From the NCBI GenBank assembly GCA_947259485.1, contig CAMYLU010000012.1, positions 54,143-118,142 on the forward strand: a DNA stretch of 64,000 bases. Direction: 5' to 3'. Every line of letters begins with the position of its first letter. Positions within the stretch are counted from its first letter, which is position 1. A model generated the notes under the pieces. It had not been told where the DNA came from, searched no databases, and saw only the letters and a program-made list of their open reading frames with translations. Both the position numbers and the translations under genes were made by a program. The stretch is from an uncultured Gammaproteobacteria bacterium. Its GTDB lineage: Bacteria; Pseudomonadota; Gammaproteobacteria; GCA-001735895. Shown here one piece after another: positions 19,150 to 28,109 of this stretch.

Positions 19150-19971
19150 CTACTCTTCGAATGTTAAGTTATATTCCCTTACCAGGGCCAGAAACTGGAT
19201 GCGATTTAGATCTTCACCAATATTCTTTTTACGCAATGAAATACCCTGGGAAGCGATAATCTGGACCGGTGCCGGGTAGGGATTTCGAGATTTTCGCATT
19301 GCCGTACCCTTTAATGTTGCCATGGCCTTGTACCACAGATCGTCAGCTTTGGGGCTTAACCGCATATAAGTATCGCGATCGAGCACCCGGTCATCTAGTG
19401 AGCCTGGCGGATATAATACACCGCCCCATCCCACGGCTATCGTAAGCGCCGAACTTCCCCCCGTGGATTCACTATGCCAGGTTGCATAGGGCATGATTTC
19501 TTCGTTTTCCAATCGGATTTTACGACACCTGTGAGCAACAATATCGTCAGGTGTATGTTGCCATGATTCCAACAGTCGGGACAACCAGTCATCGGGGTAC
19601 ATCATGTCATCATCGCAGGTCACGATAATCCGATCAGGATGCAGTTTCAGAGTTTCTACCAGTTTCCTGTGAGGCTCGGTCGTTGCGCAGTAACGAATCT
19701 CGAAACGCTTTCCCTGTAAATTTTGTAAAGCCGGGGGTAAATTGTCTTTTAAATCCTGATGCAACCACAGAACAACCTTTTCGAACGATACTCCTTGGTT
19801 CAACAAACTTTTTATAGTTAAATGCAGCGCGGAAAGGCGAGAGGGGATGGATGTGAGCGAGATGACGACGTCTACTGCAGCGGGGCTTGCGTTTTTCCCG
19901 AGCTTATCACCCGATATACAGGCAAGCCTCACAGAGGTAAAAACGGATCGAAAAAAAGTTTTAACCTTCAC
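19150..19971 (-). CDS. Glycosyltransferase, hypothetical, GT-A-like
   Basis: The 273-residue protein starts with VVISLTSIPSRLS, typical of a family of small glycosyltransferases in polysaccharide loci. It has an acidic DDDMMYPDDW motif (from Asp120) that would be the metal/nucleotide-sugar DXD site. GTG at 19971 is preceded by AGGG seven bases away. There is no signal peptide, so it is probably cytoplasmic. Donor and acceptor are unknown. Gap 18964-19149 to the methyltransferase holds no gene. Confidence 0.75.
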   Translation of the reverse strand: MKVKTFFRSVFTSVRLACISGDKLGKNASPAAVDVVISLTSIPSRLSALHLTIKSLLNQGVSFEKVVLWLHQDLKDNLPPALQNLQGKRFEIRYCATTEPHRKLVETLKLHPDRIIVTCDDDMMYPDDWLSRLLESWQHTPDDIVAHRCRKIRLENEEIMPYATWHSESTGGSSALTIAVGWGGVLYPPGSLDDRVLDRDTYMRLSPKADDLWYKAMATLKGTAMRKSRNPYPAPVQIIASQGISLRKKNIGEDLNRIQFLALVREYNLTFEE

Positions 19972-20301
19972 GATTAGCCCTGCATCGAATTAGAAATTAG
20001 ACTTACACCCAAAGTACTTCAATTACCTTTTTATGGTTACGATAGCAATAAATCCAGGGACTTAACGTGAACGGAAAACGATATGCAAAAGCATTATAAA
20101 CTACGGCAGTCAAACAAGTCACAGATCGGTGAACTAACGTCGGTAATATGGTTGAAGTACCCGCCGTTTCATCCTGGAGTATTTATGGTCGAATCATATC
20201 AACAAAGATCGGCACGAGCCATCTGAGGGTGCAGTGAAATGTCCCTGCGATTCTCGACAATCAAGTCCTTCTTACAACATATGATGAAGGCTTGATTGCG
20301 A
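19972..20301. other. Divergent intergenic region, about 330 bases
   Basis: This separates the minus-strand glycosyltransferase from the plus-strand O-antigen-ligase-like gene and must contain promoters for both; no convincing -35/-10 pair was identified. An 18-codon frame (20239-20295, MSLRFST...) with GAGGG nine bases upstream ends exactly before the TTG at 20296 and may be a chance leader. Nothing else is recognisable. Confidence 0.4.
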
Positions 20302-21654
20302 ATGAAAGGAGTTCATGCCTGGATAGAACGCTATTTCCCGTGTCCGTTTGAGCGTGGGGGCTCTTTTTTGGTTATTGTCGGGATTTTTTCGACAATTTTA
20401 TATGTATATACCAAGATAGCGTTTAAAGGTGAACTGAGAGACTTGCCGCAGAATATCATGGTATTGACTTTCTTTGTTTCGGCCTGGGGTCAGCGCCAAA
20501 AACTTAAGTCGGATTTAATCTCCCAGCTCCTGATACTGGCAATCCTGATTCCGTGGTTATTATTTGGGATCAACGTGCTAATCGACTTCGAAACTGCAAT
20601 CAAGTACCGGTCGTTAAACGATCTGCTGAAGCTTTTCCTGTTCCTGCCTCTGGCCTGGTGGATAGGTGGTTCCTGGGCGGGTGCAGTGAGAATGTTGATA
20701 ATCGCATTTCTGGGCTTGGTAACGGCCATCGCACTGGATCCAAACCTGTTGCAGAGCCTTAATATGCTTTGGGCGGGGCAGCGAGTTGATTTTGGCATAC
20801 ATAATGCGCAACACGGGGCATTATTCTTCGGTCTGGTGATACTTTTTTGTATCCTTAGTCTGAGTCAGCGAGTCCAAAATAAGCCGGCTGTAAACTGGGT
20901 CAATGCCCTGTTGATTTTAATTAGCCTGGCTGGTCTGGTATTCCTGTTGGGGACGATGACAAGAGCAGCCATTCTAGGCCTGTTCATGGCCGGTTTCGTC
21001 GCTCTCCTGCTGCGAATTCGGCGGGGAAACCTCTTTGACCGAAGTCACCTGTCTATGGCGAAGGCTGTTCTCGTTTCGGTTCTTGTCATTGGATTGCTGA
21101 CCTGGCCAGCCACAATCCTGCTTGACCGGTTGGCCGGAGAAAAGCCGGCTTTCCATGCACTACTTGCGGGTAATCTAGATGCGCTGCCTTTTGGTAGTGT
21201 CGGAATACGTGTTCACTCCTGGGCCGAGGCCCTGGAATGGATTGCCGAGAGACCCGTCACAGGTTGGGGACTGAAGGCGCGCTCGGATGTGATCCAGTTG
21301 TCGGAGCGTTTCCCGGATAATGTTAAAGCAATAGGATATGGACATCTCCATAACGGCTATCTGGAGATATTGCTCGGATTTGGGGCCGTGGGCTTTGTTT
21401 TTGTTTGTATCCTTTGGGTCGTTCTATTGAGGCGAATCAAGTTCGCCGCCAACAAGGTTTTATACGCCTTTGCGCTCTACAGCAGCATCTTTTTCCTGGC
21501 TATAAACATGTTTGAATCCTTTTTTATCTATTGGTCCGGAGAATTTGCGATAGCGCTTTTTATGGCTGGTGGATATAGCCAGTATTTGGCCATGAACCTG
21601 AATCCTCGTGCAGAGCACCACCTGGATTACAGTCGAAAAAATGCGGGTATATAA
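20302..21654 (+). CDS. O-antigen ligase / polymerase-like membrane protein
   Basis: The protein has around ten to twelve hydrophobic segments and a large periplasmic loop before GHLHNGYLEILLGFGAVGF. That histidine-containing motif is typical of the Wzy_C/WaaL superfamily, which ligates or polymerises undecaprenyl-linked O-antigen at the periplasmic face. The ATG at 20302 (MKGVHAW) is used; TTG at 20296, five bases after AAGG, is an alternative. It stands alone on the plus strand, convergent with a methyltransferase gene. Whether it ligates to lipid A core, polymerises, or transfers glycan to protein cannot be told. Confidence 0.82.
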   Translation: MKGVHAWIERYFPCPFERGGSFLVIVGIFSTILYVYTKIAFKGELRDLPQNIMVLTFFVSAWGQRQKLKSDLISQLLILAILIPWLLFGINVLIDFETAIKYRSLNDLLKLFLFLPLAWWIGGSWAGAVRMLIIAFLGLVTAIALDPNLLQSLNMLWAGQRVDFGIHNAQHGALFFGLVILFCILSLSQRVQNKPAVNWVNALLILISLAGLVFLLGTMTRAAILGLFMAGFVALLLRIRRGNLFDRSHLSMAKAVLVSVLVIGLLTWPATILLDRLAGEKPAFHALLAGNLDALPFGSVGIRVHSWAEALEWIAERPVTGWGLKARSDVIQLSERFPDNVKAIGYGHLHNGYLEILLGFGAVGFVFVCILWVVLLRRIKFAANKVLYAFALYSSIFFLAINMFESFFIYWSGEFAIALFMAGGYSQYLAMNLNPRAEHHLDYSRKNAGI

Positions 21655-21729
21655 AGGATTTAATCCAAGCAACTGAAATACAGGTTAAAAGAATTTTGGC
21701 CAGTCAAAAAGTCGGGCCTGGCGAATTAT

Positions 21730-22482
21730 TTATCCTTGCCTCTCGACAATCATAAAATAACCCATTGGAAATTTTTTTGCTGTTTTTCTGGATAAAGATT
21801 TACCCAGGCTATGAACAAACACCCACGTAATTTTTTGTATAAGTATCGTCGTTAGTTTACGGAATATATGCCCTATGATCGGAATTACTCGAGGTTTTTT
21901 TGCAATAAAATCGGCAAGGACTTCCGGTAGCCCGCCTATGGGCTCTAAACTGATAACGTTAAAATTGGAATTGTCTGCAAATCGCGCCAAAGCATATTCC
22001 GTGTATCGATAATAGTCATGTGGCGCCTCATGAACCCAATATAAAAAAGGGACATTGATGATTGCAATACCTCTCGGTGTAAGGATGCGGTACATTTCTG
22101 ACCAAAGTTGGCCTGGCTCTGGAATATGCTCCATGACATCCGACAATATGATAGTGCTGAAAGAGTTATCAGGAAATGGCAACCTTTCCGTTAAATCCAA
22201 TTCATAGTCCAGGTGATCAAGCTTATGCCTCGTAGCCGGCCAGTCAACACAGGTAATGCTGCTTACCCTGTCCTTGTATGCCAGAAATAAAGGAACGTTA
22301 CCGCAACCCAGGTCTATGAGATCGCCCTTGGCATAAGTTCGTATCGCCTGCTCATACCTGGCCGCAACAAGATCGGTAACCAGGCGAGAAGACCTTTTCA
22401 GTTTAGAGGTATCGTGAGTTGCTCTCAGTCGACCTTTTCTGATTACGTATTTTCCAGGTGACCATTTTTCCTTATTTCGCAT
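21730..22482 (-). CDS. Class I SAM-dependent methyltransferase
   Basis: Motif I is LIDLGCGNVPLFLAY, motif II the ITCVDWP strand, and post-I motif FSTIILSDVMEHIPEPGQLW. These fix a Methyltransf_11-type fold of about 250 residues. The start is the ATG at 22482; a TTG immediately before is possible. No ribosome-binding site is visible. It sits within the glycan block, so an O-methylation of a sugar or isoprenoid intermediate is a reasonable guess. A C-terminal amphipathic region with many Lys residues could touch the membrane. Confidence 0.85.
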   Translation of the reverse strand: MRNKEKWSPGKYVIRKGRLRATHDTSKLKRSSRLVTDLVAARYEQAIRTYAKGDLIDLGCGNVPLFLAYKDRVSSITCVDWPATRHKLDHLDYELDLTERLPFPDNSFSTIILSDVMEHIPEPGQLWSEMYRILTPRGIAIINVPFLYWVHEAPHDYYRYTEYALARFADNSNFNVISLEPIGGLPEVLADFIAKKPRVIPIIGHIFRKLTTILIQKITWVFVHSLGKSLSRKTAKKFPMGYFMIVERQG

Positions 22483-22950
22483 CAATAATAACTTGCGTTG
22501 AATGAGAGATTAGACATGACTATTGAATAACCTTTAGAGTTATTTCGCGTCATGTCGATAGTAAGCTTTGTTTGCATCGGGACAGTGAGAGTATAAGAAG
22601 AACATACACCTGTTTGCAATGAATCCCAGGATAATACCGGGGAAAGGGGATCTAAAAAATTATAGTACCCGTTAGTCTGGTGCATGATTGGGCCAATATG
22701 GAAAAATTCAGCAAAGCAGCCAAAGGCTGAATTTTAATCTCGGTTAGGTGGGCAGTCGCGCGAGCCATATTAATTTTTTGTGACATGACTATAGTAGCTT
22801 GGTACTGGTGATAGTACGCTGTATACCGTTAGTCATAAGCTGGGGGATAAGGTGGATTGGACGGAATTAATCAATAAATCTTTTAATCCAGGTTTATGAG
22901 ATATATTCTATTCCCTGGCCAGAGTCTTTATCCTACATTCTCCAGCGACA
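22483..22950. other. A+T-rich intergenic region, about 470 bases
   Basis: No convincing gene is visible. A 67-codon minus-strand frame (22482-22685) overlaps the following gene as TGATG but has no ribosome-binding site and a non-protein-like composition. One terminator-like hairpin lies inside at 22703-22735. The short sequence GACATGACTAT occurs twice (about 22513 and 22783). The region may be what remains of a lost gene in the glycan cluster. Confidence 0.5.
22703..22735 (-). terminator. Terminator-like hairpin
   Basis: The arms AAAATTCAGC (22703-22712) and GCTGAATTTT (22726-22735) are perfect inverted repeats around a 13-base loop. Read on the minus strand, the stem is followed by TTTTT, as in an intrinsic terminator. 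It lies 216 bases downstream of the methyltransferase gene ending at 22951 and could end its transcript. Confidence 0.45.
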
Positions 22951-23736
22951 TCAACGTCCGTTTGCAGGTGATCGGACCCAGTTATGAGCTACGCCAACCA
23001 GTTCTGGATCCTCCCACCAGTTGAACAGTCTGACCGTAAAGCCGCAACGAGTCAGTCGCTCGACGTAATCCATTGCGTAGATACGCACATGATCCGACTG
23101 ACCGAATACCTCTTCCCTTGCAGCGGGCTCCGTGACAGAGAAATCCTCGAAGGTTTGCTCGAGCAAAAGGGATACTGGAACCTGTAAAATGCCCCATCCT
23201 CCGGGCTTCAGAATGCGACAAAGCTCCCGCATCGCTTTGTGATCGTCGATAATATGTTCCAGTACATGATTACAGATAATGACGTCAAACGATCCATCAG
23301 GGTAGTCAATGTCAGTAATATCCATTCTTACCATGACCTCGCTCGAGCTGATGTCTGCTGTCAGGTAGTCAATATCAGCCGACATTTTAAAATATTTACT
23401 TAACCCCGGCTCGGGTGCTACATGCAGTAACTTTATCCGATCTCTAAATATATCGGTTCTTTTCGACAGATAGAGATATATAAGCCGTTCCCGGTCGGTA
23501 GATTTGCAAACCGGGCACTGGGCGGTCAGTCGGTAACCACCGCCGACCACCGCCTTCTCTGAAAGAACCGGGAAGTTAAAACCCTTGGGCCGCAAGCATT
23601 TGAGATTCGAAGCACAGATAGGGCAATAATATCTCGAACCGCGGAAGCGGAGTTTACGGACGAACGTCTTTAGCCTGAACCCCTGCTTCACCTGTCTGTC
23701 GCCCCCGTCAGGAAAACTGTTTTCGCTGCTAACCAT
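22951..23736 (-). CDS. SAM-dependent methyltransferase with N-terminal Cys4 motif
   Basis: The 261-residue protein combines an N-terminal zinc-ribbon-like segment (CPICASNL near residue 38, then CPVCKSTDRERLIY near 75) with a Methyltransf_11 domain. The latter shows LLHVAPEPGL, the acidic DYLTADIS and FDVIICNHVLEHI. In related proteins of polysaccharide clusters the cysteine segment is conserved without known role. ATG 23736 is used. It lies 38 bases downstream of the kinase-like gene on the same strand and is probably cotranscribed with it. Confidence 0.82.
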   Translation of the reverse strand: MVSSENSFPDGGDRQVKQGFRLKTFVRKLRFRGSRYYCPICASNLKCLRPKGFNFPVLSEKAVVGGGYRLTAQCPVCKSTDRERLIYLYLSKRTDIFRDRIKLLHVAPEPGLSKYFKMSADIDYLTADISSSEVMVRMDITDIDYPDGSFDVIICNHVLEHIIDDHKAMRELCRILKPGGWGILQVPVSLLLEQTFEDFSVTEPAAREEVFGQSDHVRIYAMDYVERLTRCGFTVRLFNWWEDPELVGVAHNWVRSPANGR

Positions 23737-23774
23737 TTGTCACTCATAGTTCAACATATGCTTTGATTTCTGTG

Positions 23775-24461
23775 CTAACGCGCATTTTGTCCTCGTTGTT
23801 CCCATTTCCTGAGATTGCGATAATCACGGTGGGACCTGCCGCGTAAACCCAGCCTGAGGGCCATCCACAGAAACGGATTTGGTGCGTGCTGGAATTGCGG
23901 CATCAAGTTAAAGTCGTAAAGCTTAAGAACGAGCTCTCCATCCTGTTCGACAATCATCACATTCTTCGAGCTTATATCGAGATCATGCACTCCGTGTGTC
24001 TCGGCCTGTCGGACAACCCGGTAACCTGCAGCGAGGACTTCCTTCGGCAGGTGGCCCAGTTCATTGATTAAATCTTTCAGCGTACGACCGGAGATGTATT
24101 CCTGTATCATGCAGTGCGTGTATTCACTTGACTCTCGGTAAACGCGGTAAGGCCGCGCCACGTGTTTTCTGATCGGTGCCAGTGCATACAGTGCTTGATT
24201 GCGCTGATACTCAAACTCGGCAATGTCGGTTCCGTATTTATGCCGGTATTTCTTCGCTGCCTGCTCCTGGTAAACCTTGGCAATAACCCGATCCTCACCC
24301 AGTGTTGCCTGGAATACATGCGCACGGGCACCGGTACCCAGGTACCCTGTCACCTGAATATCGGCTGGCATCGACAGTGACTGCTGCAGGCTTGCGATCT
24401 GTTCTCGTGAAGGATTCTTCATGCGTAATAAAATCGATTCCTGGTGCATCTTGCTGTTCAT
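23775..24461 (-). CDS. Small protein-kinase-like protein
   Basis: The 228 residues have a minimal protein-kinase-like fold: glycine loop GTGARAHVF (42-50), VIAKVY with Lys62, a catalytic loop with Asp162 and Asn167 (DISSKN) and a DFN metal motif (183-185) where DFG is usual. That resembles RIO or lipopolysaccharide-kinase proteins rather than classical Ser/Thr kinases. The basic C terminus (LRGRSHRDYRNLRKW) suggests membrane or nucleic-acid contact. Its place in a glycan cluster favours sugar phosphorylation, as in LPS core kinases, but this is inference. Divergent from the next glycosyltransferase with 115 bases between. Confidence 0.7.
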   Translation of the reverse strand: MNSKMHQESILLRMKNPSREQIASLQQSLSMPADIQVTGYLGTGARAHVFQATLGEDRVIAKVYQEQAAKKYRHKYGTDIAEFEYQRNQALYALAPIRKHVARPYRVYRESSEYTHCMIQEYISGRTLKDLINELGHLPKEVLAAGYRVVRQAETHGVHDLDISSKNVMIVEQDGELVLKLYDFNLMPQFQHAPNPFLWMALRLGLRGRSHRDYRNLRKWEQRGQNAR

Positions 24462-24576
24462 TGTCCATCACGAGGATGGTGGCTAGGTCCCGATATTTGT
24501 TACAGACAGCATCATAAAGCTTCGATACACAAAAACAATGCACCAATCTGAAATTAATCTGCGATAAACTAGTTCG

Positions 24577-25413
24577 ATGTTTGCTTCAGTCATATTCACG
24601 ACCTATAACCACCCCCAATGGCTGGAAAAAACCCTGTGGGGATTTTCGGCCCAGTCTTATCGTGATTTTGAGATCATCGTAGCGGACGATGGATCTGAAC
24701 GGGAAACCCGGGACCTGGTGGAATCGCTACAATCGCAGATCGATATCCCGATTCAGTATCTTTGGCAGGAAGACGAAGGCTTTCAGAAATGCAGGATTTT
24801 GAACAAGGCTATCGTAGCAAGTCGCGGCGAGTACCTGATTTTTACCGATGGTGATTGTATCCCCAACCCTGATTTCGTAAAAAACCACGTTGAACTGTCT
24901 GCCGAAAATACGCTGTTGTCAGGTGGTTATTTCAAATTGCCACTCGAAGTTTCACGCGCGATTAGCAAACAGGACATTTTAGACGGTAATTGCACGCGTC
25001 CAGGTTGGTTACTGAAGAACGGTGTACCGTTTACACCCAAGCTTGCCAAGCTCTTTTCCCATCCGGCAATCGGGGCAATACTCGATACTTTAACCATCAC
25101 CCGCGCCACCTGGAACGGGCATAGCTCATCCACCTGGAAGAAACATATTATTGCTACCAACGGCTTTGACGAACGCATGCAATATGGTGGACAGGACCGA
25201 GAGTTTGGCGAACGGCTCATAAATATGGGTATCAAGACCAAGCAGGTACGCTATCGTTGTACCTGTGTGCATCTGGATCACGGGCGCGGTTACGCGCGCC
25301 CCGAATCAATTGCCAAGAACCGGAGCATTCGCCAGCATACTCGGGATCATCGAGTCACGCGCACTGATTACGGTATCGATTCAATCCAGGAACACCTCGC
25401 AGAATCGTCCTGA
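24577..25413 (+). CDS. Glycosyltransferase family 2
   Basis: The 278-residue GT-A enzyme shows the N-terminal SVIFTTYNHPQWL strand, VADDGS (35-40) and the metal-binding DGD (91-93). A galactosyltransferase-type C-terminal segment GGQDREFGERLINMG follows, as in GT2/GT27-like chain-extending enzymes. It would transfer a sugar from a nucleotide donor at the cytoplasmic face. First of three collinear glycosyltransferase genes; only a few bases separate it from the next. Confidence 0.9.
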   Translation: MFASVIFTTYNHPQWLEKTLWGFSAQSYRDFEIIVADDGSERETRDLVESLQSQIDIPIQYLWQEDEGFQKCRILNKAIVASRGEYLIFTDGDCIPNPDFVKNHVELSAENTLLSGGYFKLPLEVSRAISKQDILDGNCTRPGWLLKNGVPFTPKLAKLFSHPAIGAILDTLTITRATWNGHSSSTWKKHIIATNGFDERMQYGGQDREFGERLINMGIKTKQVRYRCTCVHLDHGRGYARPESIAKNRSIRQHTRDHRVTRTDYGIDSIQEHLAESS

Positions 25414-25449
25414 CCCATGACAATAAATGATAAGGTCGAAGGTGGTGTC

Positions 25450-26424
25450 ATGGTATCGATAGTGGTTCCGGTTTTTAATGTCGCCGAATATGTCGAGGCC
25501 TGCCTTAATAGTATTGCCATGCAGGAGTTCGAGCATTCTTACGAAGCCATAATAATCGATGATTGCTCGACCGATGAAAGTCTTGTTATTTGCCAAAAAT
25601 TCGCCAACAGAAACCATACTGGCAGTATTAGAGTTATCGGAAATTCAGAAAACCTGGGGGTCAGTGCGGCCCGAAATCGAGGACTAGATGAAGCCCGAGG
25701 GCGCTATTTCATGTTCGTCGATCCTGATGACCTGTTACCACCAAATGCAATATCAGCGCTGTATGATACCGCCGAAAAATACAATGCTGAAATCGTCAAG
25801 GGCAACAACACGATCTTTAATGATTCGACCGAATCCGGAGTGCGATACAATGTCAAACAAACCCAGGTGGTGACCGGGGACCAGATTCTGACCACGTTTT
25901 ATGAACACGATAAGCTGCGCGGCCATCCCTGGGGCAAGCTGTTTCGTCGCGACTTGCTTGGCGCTTACCGATTTCCGCTAGGCGTGCGTATGGCACAGGA
26001 TCTGTTTTACTGCTGCGAAGTATTCTCAGGAGCTAAATCTTTGGTTCTGCTTAAGCAGAATGTTTACCGATATCGCAATCGGGAAAGCGGTTCGACCGGA
26101 AGAAAGTTTGAATCAGGTTCGTATCTTGACTGGCTAGGCTCGGTCGAAAGCACAGCCAGCTTTGCGAATAACTCCGCACATCTTCGCGCACATAAGAAAC
26201 TGCTGGTAAGAACCATGACCCAACTCGCGCGTGAATGCCGGTACCTGCCGCCGCAACAGGCCAGACAGGTACTCGAAGTCATCGAGCAAAGAAGAGAGAA
26301 ATGGGGCTTGCGATTTCTACAATTAATTTTTAGGGATAAACTGGGTCTGCATTCGGTTAGTAGATATCTTAAGATGCTCCTGGCAATACGCGAGACCCGG
26401 CGCGAAATCAAAGGCTTGGACTAA
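25450..26424 (+). CDS. Glycosyltransferase family 2
   Basis: The N-terminal VSIVVPVFNVAEYVEACL, IDDCSTDES and FVDPDDLLPP motifs define a GT2 enzyme. The start at 25450 is preferred because AAGGTGG lies four to five bases upstream and the protein then begins exactly at the conserved first strand. An ATG at 25417 would add 11 residues and has no ribosome-binding site. The C-terminal part is Arg-rich without membrane spans. It follows the previous glycosyltransferase closely and should be cotranscribed with it. Confidence 0.9.
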   Translation: MVSIVVPVFNVAEYVEACLNSIAMQEFEHSYEAIIIDDCSTDESLVICQKFANRNHTGSIRVIGNSENLGVSAARNRGLDEARGRYFMFVDPDDLLPPNAISALYDTAEKYNAEIVKGNNTIFNDSTESGVRYNVKQTQVVTGDQILTTFYEHDKLRGHPWGKLFRRDLLGAYRFPLGVRMAQDLFYCCEVFSGAKSLVLLKQNVYRYRNRESGSTGRKFESGSYLDWLGSVESTASFANNSAHLRAHKKLLVRTMTQLARECRYLPPQQARQVLEVIEQRREKWGLRFLQLIFRDKLGLHSVSRYLKMLLAIRETRREIKGLD

Positions 26425-26439
26425 GACTAGGGAGAAGCC

Positions 26440-27549
26440 ATGATGTCGTCGGTAGCCATATTTCGTAAAAGATTATTGTCATACTCGGAAACCTTTATTG
26501 CGGATCAGGGTCAGTTTCTCCCTCACTACCGGCCGGTTTACTGTGGTTTCCAAAAAGACAAATCGGGCATTTCGATGATAGCCAATTCAACCAACATTCT
26601 GCTTGAAGATAACAGTTACTTCGGGGCACTCCAAAAAATATTGTTCCGCTTCGGTATCAGTTCCGCCCGCAAATGGCTGGATAGAATCAAACAAGAGGAT
26701 CCTGCTCTCGTGCACGCACATTTTTTTAATGATGGCGTCGATGCGTTAAAACTTGCTGACAGGCTCGACCTACCCTTGGTTACCACGCTCCATGGGCATG
26801 ATATTACCAAGCACAAAAACGCAAGTGAGCAAAATCCGGTTACCCAGCAATTCTTCAAACAGGTCGATCGGGTAATCGCCGTTTCAGAATTTATTGCGGA
26901 CCAGGCGCTGGCCAAAGGATGCCCCGAACAGAAGCTGGTACAACACTATATCGGGATCGATCTCGACAAGTTCACTCAACCCAAGATTGAATCCGAGGAG
27001 CCTTCACTCCTGTTTGTTGGTCGCCTGGTTGAGAAGAAAGGCTGCACTTACCTGTTGCAGGCAATGGAACAATTGCAAATGAAATACCCGGATCTTCGAC
27101 TGAACATCATCGGCGAAGGCGAACTCAAGACGTTACTGCAGCAGGAGGTAAAAGCACGGGATATCAATGTCAGCTTCGTCGGTACCGCAAGTGCGGCAGA
27201 AATACGCGAGCAGCTGGCACGCTGCTGGCTGTTTGTTGCCCCAAGCGTCACCGCTGCCGATGGCGACACCGAGGGCCTCGGCATGGTATTTCTAGAGGCC
27301 CAGGCACTGCAGACCCCGGTTGTCAGCTTTCGCAGCGGAGGCCTGGTCGAGGCGGTGGAAGAAGGCGTAACTGCATTGCTGAGTGACGAAAAAGACGTTA
27401 CCGGGCTGGCAGAAGCGATCGCAAGCCTGCTCGAAGATTCTGCCCTGCGCCGCGATATGGGCGTCGCCGGGCGTCATCGAATCGAGCAGCATTTTGATAT
27501 ACGCAAACAGTGCGTCAAACTGGAGCAAATCTACGATGAACTCAGTTAA
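26440..27549 (+). CDS. Glycosyltransferase family 4
   Basis: The 369-residue GT-B enzyme contains HGHDITKHK, the LLFVGRLVEKKG nucleotide-sugar strand and the family-4 EGLGMVFLEAQALQTPVV loop with the donor-binding glutamates. It would be a retaining transferase adding a sugar during glycan assembly. GGGAG lies five bases before the ATG at 26440. It is third in the glycosyltransferase operon. Confidence 0.92.
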   Translation: MMSSVAIFRKRLLSYSETFIADQGQFLPHYRPVYCGFQKDKSGISMIANSTNILLEDNSYFGALQKILFRFGISSARKWLDRIKQEDPALVHAHFFNDGVDALKLADRLDLPLVTTLHGHDITKHKNASEQNPVTQQFFKQVDRVIAVSEFIADQALAKGCPEQKLVQHYIGIDLDKFTQPKIESEEPSLLFVGRLVEKKGCTYLLQAMEQLQMKYPDLRLNIIGEGELKTLLQQEVKARDINVSFVGTASAAEIREQLARCWLFVAPSVTAADGDTEGLGMVFLEAQALQTPVVSFRSGGLVEAVEEGVTALLSDEKDVTGLAEAIASLLEDSALRRDMGVAGRHRIEQHFDIRKQCVKLEQIYDELS

Positions 27550-27670
27550 TTCTTTGCTTCAAAGGGCACCAGGCAAAGCGGGCGTCATGAATCAATTTCC
27601 GGACGAAATTATACGTATCGCGAGAAGTTTGAAATCCGCATACCGTCAGGCTACCGGGCTATTCTGATCC

Positions 27671-28033
27671 ATGTCGGAAGCTCTCGGTGGAATACAAATT
27701 GAACAATTGCGCTCCCTGCTTATCGAAAAGCAACGGGAACTCGGCGCGCAGCTTTCAAGCCGCGACTCGTCGACCAAACCGGTCACGCTGGATCAACAAT
27801 CGGTTGGCAGAGTTTCGCGCATCGATGCCATTGCGCAACAACAGATGGCGATCGCCAATCAGCAGCAGGCCCGGCAGCTGCTGAAGCACATAGAACTCGC
27901 ATTGCACCGCATCGAAGCCGGGGAATACGGTATTTGCGATCGATGCGAAGAGCCGATCGCGTTTGCACGCCTGCAGGCACAACCCGCAGCGACCCTGTGC
28001 ATCGAATGCCAATCAGCCACTGAAACTTCCTAG
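27671..28033 (+). CDS. TraR/DksA-type C4 zinc-finger protein
   Basis: This 120-residue protein has the TraR/DksA zinc finger, with Cys89, Cys92, Cys110 and Cys113 (CDRC and CIEC). A preceding helical coiled-coil region has GRVSRIDAIAQQQM, seen in the DksA-like subgroup usually called DksA/TraR family. Such proteins bind the RNA polymerase secondary channel or act as small regulators. It lacks the DxxDxA tip of DksA proper; VSRIDA may be its counterpart. It lies 121 bases after the glycosyltransferase gene. Confidence 0.88.
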   Translation: MSEALGGIQIEQLRSLLIEKQRELGAQLSSRDSSTKPVTLDQQSVGRVSRIDAIAQQQMAIANQQQARQLLKHIELALHRIEAGEYGICDRCEEPIAFARLQAQPAATLCIECQSATETS

Positions 28034-28109
28034 AGAACCCAATCATGCTCGCGCGGGTGGATGGCATCCGTAAAGACCACGATTTCACTGCCTCGGTTTT
28101 CTCATGCTC

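Noticed and set aside
22482..22685. 67-codon minus-strand frame coupled as TGATG to a methyltransferase
   Set aside because: No ribosome-binding site, skewed Ser/Tyr/Asn composition and no recognisable motif; the junction is probably chance.
27587..27667. 26-codon ORF between a glycosyltransferase and the DksA-like gene
   Set aside because: No convincing ribosome-binding site and too short to judge without conservation.
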